Source: Pegea sp. RAD2-039 (taxonomy: Eukaryota; Chordata; Thaliacea; Salpida; Salpidae). From it: 64,000 bases of DNA. The position numbers and the translations under genes are program-made. Below are positions 45,927-57,244 of this stretch, piece after piece. Numbering within the stretch: position 1 is the first letter of the stretch; every line of letters starts with the position of its first letter. Under the pieces are notes generated by a model. The model had not been told where the DNA came from, did no database searches, and saw nothing but the letters and a program-made list of their open reading frames with translations. Location of the stretch: the NCBI GenBank assembly GCA_034620365.1, contig JAQGEQ010000237.1, forward strand, positions 144,001 through 208,000, written 5' to 3'.

Positions 45927-48900
45927 ATGATGAAACCAAAACTACATTTTTGTTTTCTTCTTTGTACTTTTATAGTAAGTTAAAATTTCTTTTTTGCAAA
46001 AAAAGATTTGAAACACTTTTACTTGTAAAGTTAAAATGTTAAATAATTTTTACTTAAGAAGCTTATAATTAAAATAAACTAAATCTGTAACATTTTTCAG
46101 ACTTTATCAACTCAGAATCTTCTTACAAATGAGACTACAAGTAAGAAATCCTCATTTAAATAAATTTTATAATCTTTAAATTTCTAGACGAAAACGGTGA
46201 TGAAGTGAATCCAGTGGCAACTTTACGACAAGTATACATCGAAACGGACGTTTTCATCGATAAAGGAGTTGAACAAATCTATAAATATGATTATTCTGCC
46301 TATCTACATAATTTAATTGAACAGGTGATAAGACTCCTTAACAAAGATGTGTTTTTGTTTTAAATAAAAACTCTTTCAGGTTAATGTTATATTCAATCAT
46401 TCTTCTTTTCAAAAAGCGAATGTAAGCATCAAACTAAGCTTGAAGACAATTCGTGTAGTTAGCCGTAAACAGGTGACTCAAGCTTTAATGATAAACGAAA
46501 CCGTTTATAAATAAATTACTTTTCAGAACAAATTATTCCGTAGATTGAAACATATGATCCTTGATGTAGTAAAAAGTTTAAGAAGTAGTTACCGAAACGA
46601 AACTTTTAGTGATTTTACAGTCTTTTTGACACGAACTAAGTTTAGGAAAGTAATAGGTGAGTTGATTCAAAAATCTTATTCTGTCTTAAGTATATTTTTT
46701 TAGCAAAATCATTGCATGGAAATATGTGCCATCCTCGAAATTCTGTAGCTGTTGTAACGGATACAGGAAAAGCTTCTGCTGTCACAATAGCACGACAAGT
46801 TGGCTATATGTAAGTTTATCTAAATGTTAATGAATTTTGATTTGATTCTCTTTTATTAGGCTTGGGATGCTTCCTGAAGGAGATGAAAGAATAAACACTT
46901 GTAAGCCACATAAGTGGTTCCATCTAATGAACGAAACCTTTGAATGTACCGTTGGATATTGCACCGTGTCATCATGTAATGCAAATATTTTAAAAGAATC
47001 AATCAGGTTTTTAAATAAAAAATTTTATAAAAATACTTTGTTGTTATTGCTTTTCATTAAATGCTTTTTTATTTATCTCAAAACTGAATTTTATTTAAAC
47101 AATTATCTAGTTAAATGTTTAAGATGGTAAAAACATTATTAAAAAATTTAATAAAAATATTCATCTCAAACATAATATCTAGCTAAAACCTTTTTTAAGC
47201 CAATATGGTTGTCTCGCAAACGTTCCTGAATATGTTCCTGAAAGAGCTGACGTGACTCCTGGCTTATCTATGGATTTATATGAGCAATGTAGAGCAAATC
47301 AAGATAGTCGGTTCGCTTCTAGTTCTGCAGTAAGTCTTGTAACTTTCATGTACAAACTGAATTAAACAATTTATGACTCAGAACTTTCTTTTCGCTGACT
47401 GTGGCTTTCTCTTCTGTGCTTATTATGGTTACAAGAACGGCACAAAAGTTAAGACCACGCAAAGTTTTCAAGGAAGATTTGATGGGACACCATGTAATGA
47501 AAAAAATGTTAGTTTTGTACCACTTTGAATCATTTAAGTAAAAGATGATTTCGATACAGACAAATCATTGGTGTATTGATCGCGAATGTGTACCAAAGAC
47601 TACTTTGGAACCAGTTGATGGTGGTTGGGGAATGTGGGGCAGTTGGTCCACTTGTTCTAAGACATGTGGCAAGTCGTTGAGAAAACGTTATCGTGAATGT
47701 ATAAATCCAAGGTTTTTTGAAGATATTTGTAAAACATTTAAATCATTTTAAATTCAATTCAATATTTTTAGACCTGAAAATGGAGGAAGAATCTGTAATC
47801 CTTCAGAATATTTCAGTTTCGAATTTTGTGATGTTCCTGATTGTGAATCATCTGTTTATGGGTATCGAGAAGAAATGTGTGCTAAGAAAGGAATGATTGC
47901 TTCAGAGGGGTTGCTGTCCAACAAATTTCAAGGTATTTTTTAAAACCACTTCTTTTTTAAACCAAAAAGTTTAAAAGAAGTTAAAAACATTTTTAAAAAG
48001 TTTAACTTTTGTTGAATGTTTATTGATGTGTTTGTCATTTGTTTGCTAAATCATTTCAAATAAGACTAATTATTTTGAAAATCATTTCTTTAAAGATGGA
48101 ACTAACTGCCACTTATTTTGTAACTCAAATAAGTGTGGAGGTAGTCTTATAACAACTTTTGAAAATGTTATGGATGGAGAACCTTGTTCATATGATGATC
48201 CAAGCAGCGTTTGTGTTGAAGGATTCTGCCATGTAAGATCATACAATCATTGAATTTTCTAAATTTTAATATTTCCAAATTCTCACTGAGTTTATAATAC
48301 TTGTAGCATCCTCCTTGTGGCTTTAATGGCTCTGTGGCATTAGAAATGGATCGATGTGGAGTTTGTGGAGGAGACAACTCTACCTGTTATGAGATTCATC
48401 ATGAACTACAAGTGACTCGTTTTGAAAATGATCCAAGTAAAAAATTAATTTCTTTTCTATTTTTAGATTTTTTCTTACAATCGATTTTTAATAATTAGTT
48501 TTTGGCCTCACTAGTTTCATAATTTCTTTCATTTGTTACAATTTATTTGAAGCTTATTTTCCAACGGATGTTATAATTTTATTAAAGTTTACTATCCTAA
48601 TAACTAATACTAATTCAATGATAACTCACTTTTGAATAAGTATTTTAACATCATAGATTTAGATTTACCATTTTGATATTTTGTTAAGTATATAAAACAA
48701 TATATTCCATTACCTTTTATTATTTATCGTAAAACGTTTAAAATGTTTAAAAATTATTTTACAAAATCTGAGTTTACTAATAGAGCAATTTTTTTCTAAT
48801 ATTTATCAACAGTAAAAATGTTTGATAATTGTTTAATTTTTACAAAGCAAAACACAAATATTTAATTTGATGTTTCAAAAACATTTGATATATATTTTTG

Positions 48901-49558
48901 AACCGTTAAATAGTTTTATATTATTACGATCGTAAATAGTTTCTAATCAGAATTTGTCCATTATTAAAATATTTGAAATTAGATTTTCAAAATAAGTTTA
49001 ACTAATATATTAGAGCTAAAATAATATTAAAATATTATTTGCTTTTTCTAAGAACTCTGAAATGTTTTTACAGATGAGATTACCGTTTATAGTTTTCACC
49101 CTGGTGCAAGAAACATCAAATTTAGTGAACGATATAAAGATGTTTCAACATGGTTGAGTAAGTTTGGTCTAAGTCAGATATATTAAAATAAACTTTAAAA
49201 TTTATATTTGTTAACAGGATTAGTTGATACAGACAGTAACAATACTTTGACTAATGATGATACTTGTGAAAGAGCCAATGATTATACAATAATTTCAAAA
49301 ATTAGTAAAAAAGTCTCCTGGGTTGCTTATCGTGTTGGCTATTTCAATAATATCGAAGCCAAAGCACCTACAACAGCAAACATGAAAATTGATGTAGTTA
49401 ATCAATATATTTGAAAAAATTTCTAAATTATTTTATTCTAGATGCTTTTCGGGAGAACTGGAAGAGTTTACTTGGATGTTTCATATGTAGTACCTCTCGA
49501 TTATGATCAAAATATCAATTTTGATAGCGAAAGAGTTAGTATCTCTAATATGTCTTGA
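45927..49558 (+). CDS. ADAMTS-like secreted protein 1, predicted inactive protease
   Basis: Sixteen coding exons: 45,927-45,974; 46,101-46,140; 46,188-46,324; 46,380-46,472; 46,527-46,656; 46,704-46,809; 46,860-47,006; 47,200-47,329; 47,382-47,507; 47,560-47,711; 47,772-47,932; 48,096-48,232; 48,307-48,436; 49,074-49,157; 49,218-49,393; 49,442-49,558. All keep phase and give 637 residues. Order: signal peptide, about 25-residue linker, reprolysin-type domain (about 44-230), disintegrin-like part, one thrombospondin type 1 repeat (about 341-393, WGSWSTC), Cys-rich domain with [11 protein letters not shown] (486-495 within it) and spacer. The zinc site HExxHxxGxxH is RQVGYMLGMLP (180-190): both first His, the catalytic Glu and the third His are lost. 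There is no prodomain. Predicted extracellular pseudoenzyme. Confidence 0.88.
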
Positions 49559-49576
49559 TGAAATTAAGCTAGGTAA

Positions 49577-49930
49577 GCTTTCCAACTTTTTCAAGACTAA
49601 ATATAAACTCTTTAATTATTTTTTAATATTTCAGCATTTTTACTAATTTACAATTTGTTATATTTTCAGCAATTTATTTTTAAAAAAAGTTAAAAGATGT
49701 TTACTAAAATAATTCTGACTAGAATTTTTTTAAAACTATTAACCTTGTTGAATTTAATTTAAAGTTAAGTAAGAGTTAAAATATTAGTAACTAACTATAT
49801 TTTTTCAGATTGGCTGATGACAACTAATGTTACAAAACTGTATATGTAATATTAGTATCATATCTAAAATATAATCGGTTACTATGGTTTTTTTCGGGAA
49901 CCAAATAAATAAATTTCTATGAAAGTTGTA
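49577..49930 (+). other. 3' UTR of ADAMTS-like gene 1 with probable intron
   Basis: A donor (gctaggtaagct, 49,570s) and an acceptor (tttttcag at about 49,808) suggest an intron after the stop codon. AATAAA motifs near 49,905 probably direct polyadenylation. Gene 2 has the same arrangement at 55,217-55,620. Confidence 0.4.
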
Positions 49931-51480
49931 TTCACAAATTGATTTGACTTTTTTTTCGAAAAAATATATATAACAAGGCTAAAAAAAATAAAGATATGGC
50001 AGAAAATTAAGATTTATAAGGCTTTTATATCGAACACAGAACAACAAAACTATGTAGAAATAAATAAAGTTTAAAGAAACCCTAAGAGAACACTAAAAGT
50101 TCAGAGAAAAAATTGGAATAACAGCAGAAGCATAATTTTAATGAGATAAGTATTAGAATATGACAGACAAAAAGTAGAGAAAACATTTTATATTTTATTA
50201 ACAAACTGCTTGAGTCATACTTTTTATGTATAGTTTTAAAAGATGTGACAAAGCCAACTGAAGTGATAAGGTCGAGAAAAAGATTGTAAAGTTAAGTTAG
50301 TCATTGAAACATTCATTTCTTCAGTTATCGGGTTTATTTGAGATATTCAGTGGGTAATATTTGAGAATAGTCTTCTGAGGACGAATGAAAGATTATGATT
50401 TTTAAACAAATCAGAAAGGTTAATGATGACAAAGATTGTTGATAATTTCAAATAATATCAAGAAGTCAGAGAAAAGGCGTCGAAACTACAGGAGTAAATT
50501 TTTAACTTTTGAAATATGTTCTTTGTGTAGAAAATGAGTGTACCACATCAAATGAAAAGATTCAGCGGTAAACGATCTTTTAATTGATTAAAATTCTGAG
50601 CTTTTTTTTCCAAGTTATTCTTTTTAACTTTCAAGTATTTCTATTTTGAGTAATAATGATGAAATGATCTAAAAACATTTATACTACCTTAGAAGTTACC
50701 TTAATTTATATTCTTCATTCTGCTGATAAAAAAGATCAGTTTGTCCTTATGCATATAAAACCATTAAAAAACTTAAAATGATAAAATAATATCAATAAAA
50801 GTTGTGATAATAAAATCAGTAAATTGTAATTAAATCGACTTTCTTTTCAAGTCGAAAAATCATAAAAAAAATTCACCTGAAATCTTTGAACTACTGTTTT
50901 TCTTATAAGTTAAGCCATCAGACAATTAAAAACGCAGAAAGATATTTTTAATATTTGTGACATTTTCTTATACGGCGAGAAAAAATAAAGTTATCAAGTT
51001 AATTAAAATAAATTTTAGAATACTTAACTTTTTAAACCAATGAACATAACTAGATAAATAGTTAAACTTAGCTAAACTGTAAAAACATACTTATATATAA
51101 AAATGTTTGCCCTATCAAACAAAACTATCTTGACAAAAAATACTTTTATTAAAATAAAGTTATTGAGAATTAAAAATTACAAAATCTAATATTTTAATGG
51201 TGTCAGCGGATTATTTAAATATAAAAGTTTATTGAGATATAATAAGTTTACTTTACTTGATTACTAATAAACTAATTGCCTAAAATAAGTTATTTGGTTA
51301 AAAAATAAAAATAAATCACATTTTTTAGCTACTTTTATTAAATTTTAACGAGCAAGGTTACTAGAAAATCATATTTAAGGTGGTAACAAAAGTATTTCAA
51401 CTATTGCATTCTATATAAATATTTCAAAAGTAATTTCTGTACAATCACATATAAGCAAATTTGGTCATAAACTTTAAACA
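49931..51480. other. Spacer between the ADAMTS-like genes
   Basis: AT-rich, no gene seen. Confidence 0.45.
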
Positions 51481-51488
51481 AATGATGT

Positions 51489-51496
51489 TATATAAA
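51489..51496 (+). promoter_or_regulatory. TATA box candidate of ADAMTS-like gene 2
   Basis: tatataaa, with a possible non-coding exon ending at 51,567 (gaaaata before gtaagt), spliced to 51,709. Confidence 0.35.
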
Positions 51497-51717
51497 CCAA
51501 ATGTTTAATTTCTTTTTAACAGAGTATCAAATAACAAATTTGTTGCCAGTTGAAAAAACAGAAAATAGTAAGTGTAAGTTTTTTAAAAACACAAGTTAAG
51601 TTTTTTCAATTAAACTTTACAAATTGTAGCACTGCTAGTTTATTAATAACTTTTTTTATATTTTATTTTAAATGCAATTTCAAGCTCATTTAATTTTTTG
51701 TTTTAAAGAAGCTTGTG

Positions 51718-54700
51718 ATGAGTAAGTTGTTCCTGTTTTGCTTTCTTCTTTGTACATTTGCAGTAAGTCACAGTTTCTATTTTGTGATGAATAAATATAC
51801 TAAAAACAGTTTCCTTGTATGACAGTTTGAATCTAATATTTGTAAACTGAGTTTCTAAAAACTTATATAAACTATTTAAAGCATTTGTTTTTATATTTTT
51901 TAGAGATTATCAAATCAGAGTTATATTAAAAATGTGACTACAAGTAAGTCTTATTCATTTAAATATATTTAAAAGTGTTTAAACTTCTAGCAAAAATTAA
52001 AACAGAAGTAAATCCAACAAGAGCAAGACGCCAAGCGTACATCGAATTAGATTTAATAGTTGATTTTGCAGTTTATAAAATGTATAGATATAATTATACT
52101 TATTATCTACATGGTTTAATTGAGCAGGTAATAAAATTATTACTTGAAATATTTTTCCACCTTGAATAAGAAACAAATTCCAGGTCAATGATATTTTCAA
52201 TCATCCTTCTTTTCGAAGTACAAATGTTAACATCAAAGTATTCCTGAAACATATTCATTTACTCAGTCGTAAACAAGTGAGGCCTATTTAGTAAATATAA
52301 GATTATTTGAATATGATTTATTTTTCAGAGCAGAGTATACCATAAAGAGAAAAATTATAAAAAATTGTTAAAGATGGCAAGTAAAATGAGAAAAAGATTA
52401 CAAAGTAAAAGACGGACTGATACCACGATCTTTTTAACACGAAATAAGTTCGATTCTGGAATTGGTAAGTTAGTCAAACATATTTATTTTGTTTAATCTT
52501 TATCTTCCGAAGGGTTGTCTTATTTCCAGAAAATGTGTGACTTCGGACTTTCGGTTAGTGTTGTATATGATACGGGTAAAGATGCTGCTAAGACAATAGC
52601 CCACGAAATTGGTCATTTGTGAGTTTATCTATTGTAATTATCTACGTTAATTAATTTTATTTCTTTATTTTAGGCTGGGAATGTCACATGTGGGTAAAAA
52701 GAGATTAAAACACTGCGAAGCTAAAAAGTATCATCTGATGTCTGAGTCTGATATATGTACTCTTCCATATTGCTATTTATCGCCTTGCAATGCAAAGATC
52801 TTACGACAATCTATCAGGTACATTTAATCAAGTTTTTTAAACATCCAAAATAGCTGCAAAAATAAACATTTAGAAAATTTAGATGAAATTCTACTTTCCA
52901 TATTTACAAAAAGAAACTTTTTGTTTAGTTGTTTGGATTATCTTTAACTTGTTTAGAGAACTTAAATACATCTGAAACTTTTTTAAGCCAATATGGATGC
53001 CTTGCAAACGTTCCTGAATTTGTTCCCGAAAGAGCCGATGTGACTCCTGGCTTTTCTTTGTCTATAGACCAGCAATGCCAATCAACTTTTGATAAGAAAT
53101 ACGTTGCTAGTCATATAGTAGGTCATGTGACTTCTGTGTACACCAATCTATGTAAAATTAATCTGGTTTTTAGAAGTACCCTGTAGATGAATGCCGCTTT
53201 CTTTACTGTATCAAAAAAGATCATATGAAATATTGGATTTTTAAACCCAAAACATTACATCAAGGTTATTTAGATGGAACACAATGTGGTGAAAATAAAG
53301 TTAGTTTTTACTATCAATGGTTTAAACGAAAGTTAGTCAGTCAAATAATTGATGAATTTTTTTACAGACATCTTACTGGTGCATTAATAACAGATGTGTG
53401 CCAAGGACTAATATGGATCCTGTTGATGGTGGTTGGGGAATGTGGGGCAGTTGGTCCACTTGTTCCAAGACATGTGGCAAGTCGTTGAGAAAACGCTATC
53501 GTGAATGTATAAATCCAAGGTTTGTTGAAGATATTAGTAAAACTTTTAATTCATTTTAAATTCAATTCAATATTTTTAGACCTGAAAATGGAGGAAGAAT
53601 CTGTAATCCTTCAGAATATTTCAGTTTCGAATTTTGTGATGTTCCTGATTGTGAAGCATCTGTTTATGGATACCGAGAAGAAATGTGTGCTAAAAAAAGA
53701 CTGTTTGCTACAGAGGGAATACTGTACGACAAATTTCAAGGTTTTTTTCGTATATTTTGTACAATTTTTAGTAAAGTTTAAATATTAAACAATTGAAAAT
53801 TAATAGAAAATTTTCTGTTTGTTACTTTTAATTTAACTTTTTTTTTAATCTTCTACTTTTGTACAGCTAAATTATCTTTTATAAATTTATCATTTAAACA
53901 GATTATTAGAAAAGTGTAATTTTCACTCTAAATTTACTTTAATCGATTTTCTTTATTAGTCTACTTAACTGAAATCATTGCAACTGTTCATTTTGAAATA
54001 GATTAAACTTACAATGACTTCTTTAAAGATGGAACTAACTGCCACTTATTTTGTAATTCAAATAAGTGCGGAGGTAGTCTTATAACAACTTTTGAAAATG
54101 TTATGGATGGAGAACCTTGTTCATATGATGATCCAAACAGCTTTTGTGTTGAAGGATTCTGTTATGTAAGATAAGCTCTCAGATTAATTTTAAAGTTCAG
54201 CAAAAACATTTACAAATCTTTAATTCTTGTAGACACAACCTTGTGGATATAATGGGACTGTAGCCTTAAATGAAGATCGATGTGGAGTTTGCGGAGGAGA
54301 CAACTCTACCTGTTATGAGATTCATCGTGAAATACGAGCGACTCAAGCTGAAAACGATACTGGTAAGTTTAGTTTATCTAATATATACAAAAAAAATTTG
54401 ATTTTGTAATCATAATTGTAAGGTATTTTTATGTTTCTATTTTTTTAAAGAAAGCTAATTTTCTATCAAAATCTTTATTTTCATTTTCTGAATGTATAAT
54501 TAATGATAGCTAATTTAATGTAGAAATTAAAATTGTATCGATCATATAAGTTTTATGCAAATATTTAATCTAGTTAGTTCGTTATACAATAATTTCTCTT
54601 TACTTACTTTACTTAATAATTATATTTTCTTTTAGTAAAGCTTCTTTCTATTAAATGTTTTCTTGGTGATAAATAAAAATACTTTAGATCCCTTAAGACT

Positions 54701-55211
54701 TAAAAAGTAGGAAATGTATTTTACAGAAAAAGTTCAATTGTATAACTTTCATCCTGGTGCAAGACATATCAAAATCATTGGATATATGAAGAATGATGTT
54801 AAGACATGGATGAGTATGGGATATTATTGTAAAAAAAGCAATATAACTAGCATTAAATTGTCCACAGGGTTGATTGATACAGACAGTGACATAATATTGA
54901 CCAATAGGAAATCGTGTCCGAGAGAAGAACACGATAACATGGTTTCAATAATTAGTAAAAAAGTTTTATGGAACTATTATAATGTCAACGGTATTGATGT
55001 CATCGAAACTAATGGACCAACAACTGCTAATATGAAAATAGATGTAAGTAAATAAAAAATTAACTTCGAAAATCTATGATTTTTTGTTCAGATTCTCTTT
55101 GAAAAAAGCGGAACAGCAACTTATTTTCTGTCATATGTAGTACCTAATGAAGGAAATATCAGTTTAGAAGAAACAACGGTTTCTCATACAGAGCATCAAG
55201 CAAATCTATAA
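51718..55211 (+). CDS. ADAMTS-like secreted metalloprotease 2, zinc site intact
   Basis: Sixteen coding exons: 51,718-51,762; 51,904-51,943; 51,991-52,127; 52,184-52,276; 52,329-52,464; 52,513-52,618; 52,674-52,817; 52,988-53,117; 53,174-53,299; 53,368-53,519; 53,580-53,740; 54,029-54,165; 54,233-54,362; 54,727-54,813; 54,868-55,043; 55,092-55,211. Total 639 residues. Eleven exon lengths equal those of gene 1 exactly and the rest differ by 3 or 6 nt. Order: signal peptide, about 25-residue remnant ending in RARR (39-42, furin-type), metalloprotease with full HEIGHLLGMSH (181-191, zinc ligands H181, H185, H191, catalytic E182), disintegrin-like part, one TSP1, Cys-rich and spacer domains. It lacks the usual prodomain of about 200 residues. 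Predicted secreted zinc endopeptidase acting on extracellular matrix or secreted proteins. An acceptor choice at 52,512 (cttccgaag) rather than 52,530 is set by phase. Confidence 0.88.
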
Positions 55212-55759
55212 AATTAGGTAAAGTTTAAAATTAAAAGTTTATTTGATCCACGGAATATTTGAATCTTATTGATAATTGTATATCAGATTGAAAGTAGTTA
55301 AATGTGTTTAAACTCTTCTTTAGGAAATTTAATGTTTAAAAAGTATTTAGTTGTAACAATTTTTCCTTTTCATCAAGAAAATGTTTGCCTACAAGACTAA
55401 CTATTTTCTAAATAGATTCTTTCAAAGCATCTAGTTTTTACGTAGCCATGTTTATGGTTTCTTTATAATTTTGTTTACTCAATTTGTCTATCGAGTCAAT
55501 TTTTAAAAATAATCTTTGTAAACAAAAATATCTTCATAAATATTTCCACGATTTTTTTAAGATTTCTTTTTTAATTTTATTTTAGAAAAAATATTAATAA
55601 CCAATTATTTTTTCAGGTTTGCAAGTTGATGTGTAATGTAATATTAGTTCTTATTTCTGGGCGTAAAAGTTATTTTTGTTTCTCATTCATTCTGATATCA
55701 AATAAAATTAACTTTTCGAAAGTGTACTATTTCATTTACTAAGTAACCTTAATTGAAGT

Positions 55760-56740
55760 ATATCTGCATAAAAAAGCAAGAATACATAGAATTAAAGTTC
55801 TTTCTAATAAGGTAGACAAGATTGATTGATTTTGCAAAGAATTTGGAAACATAATTGCGCCATTTAAAGTCAGATGATAGAGTAATGCCAAGGTCTAGGA
55901 CCGAAGATATTCGTTGAATAATAAACCTATTGATGGAGTATTGGTTCAAGGAATTTACAGCTGCTTTGTGAGAAAAAGTTCAGACTTCGTGGGCTGAATT
56001 CTGAGCTGCCAGTTCGCAGACCAGTCTTCTACAATGTGCAGTGCAGATTGAAGTTTTGAAGGATTACAAGATAATAGCTTGATATCATCTGCTTACACAA
56101 ACACTCTGACATCATTTACTGCTACTAGTCTTTGGATGAGGTCTTTGATGAAAATTAAAATGGAAGAGGACCCAGAACAGAACCCTGAGGAACACCACTT
56201 GTGATAGAACTAGAAATAGATAAAAATCTTTCTACACGAGTTTGTTGGGTTCTACCTGATAGGTAATCTTCAATCCACCGTAATATAAAGCTGTTGATTT
56301 TTAAGTTTTTCAATACAGTAACGAGATTAGTGTGTGGGACAGAATCAAACGCTTTAGCAAAATCGAGGTATGTGATGTCACAAGGAGTATTACTTTCATA
56401 ATCGGCCGTAAGCTCATTAAGAAAAGTGAGATGTTGAGTGAGGGAAGATTTCCGTTTCACAAAGCCATACTGGACATCAAATACTAGGTGGTGCTCCATC
56501 AAATGACTTGTCGTATGATTATAATGATAAGTTCGTGACTTCTACAAATAACTGAAGTCAGCGAAACTGGTCTGTAGTTAAATACAGTGTTCCTATGACC
56601 TTTTTTATGAATTGGAACAATAATAAGTTTTTTCATAATTTGTGTAACTCTGCCTCCACAAAATGTAGTGTTAAGGAGTAGTGATATAGTTAGTTGTTTT
56701 TCTTAAAAATAAAGCTGGGATCTGAACTTAATTATACATC
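55760..56740 (-). mobile_element. CR1-like fragment next to ADAMTS-like gene 2
   Basis: The minus strand encodes RT pieces: YLDFAKAFDSVPHTNLVTV, SGVPQGSVLGPLPF and then ISSVLDLGITLSSDFKW, split by frameshifts. The YADD region reads with stops. It covers about residues 500-860 of ORF2 and is truncated at both ends. Confidence 0.85.
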
Positions 56741-57244
56741 TACTAAAATGAGTTAAGTAATTCAACAAAACTCTACTTTTCTAACTAATGAGTTCATAAT
56801 TTTTCTAGAATTTAAAATAACTAGCAAAATACTATAGTATTTTCTGAAAAATAACTAATTTTCTTACTCAACTTATATTTAAAATATTATTTTATCTTAA
56901 ATATTTCATTTTCTCGCATATAATTTTTAGAGTTTGATTACAAATTTGATATTAATTAAACAAATATTAGCTATAAACATTTGGAAAAACACATATTTAT
57001 AATTACTTTAACAGAACAACCTACCTCGTTTTCAAAATAATTATCACACCTATTTGTTTACAATAAATCAAACTGAGCCAGTAAACTTCACATTTATTGT
57101 GAGACAATGAAAGTTAGAGCGAAATTAAAAGTTACAATTACGTTGAAGATAAAATATATGATAACACAAAAGTTGAAATCTCAGTTATAACAGTAATACT
57201 AAAAACGATGTTTGCTTTGCGTAAAACTTAATTCATAATTGAGT
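56741..57244. other. Spacer
   Basis: AT-rich, no gene. It contains the likely 3' UTR of the importin gene. Confidence 0.4.

Noticed and set aside
54693-54932. Antisense frame in ADAMTS-like gene 2
   Set aside because: Shadow of the spacer-domain exons.
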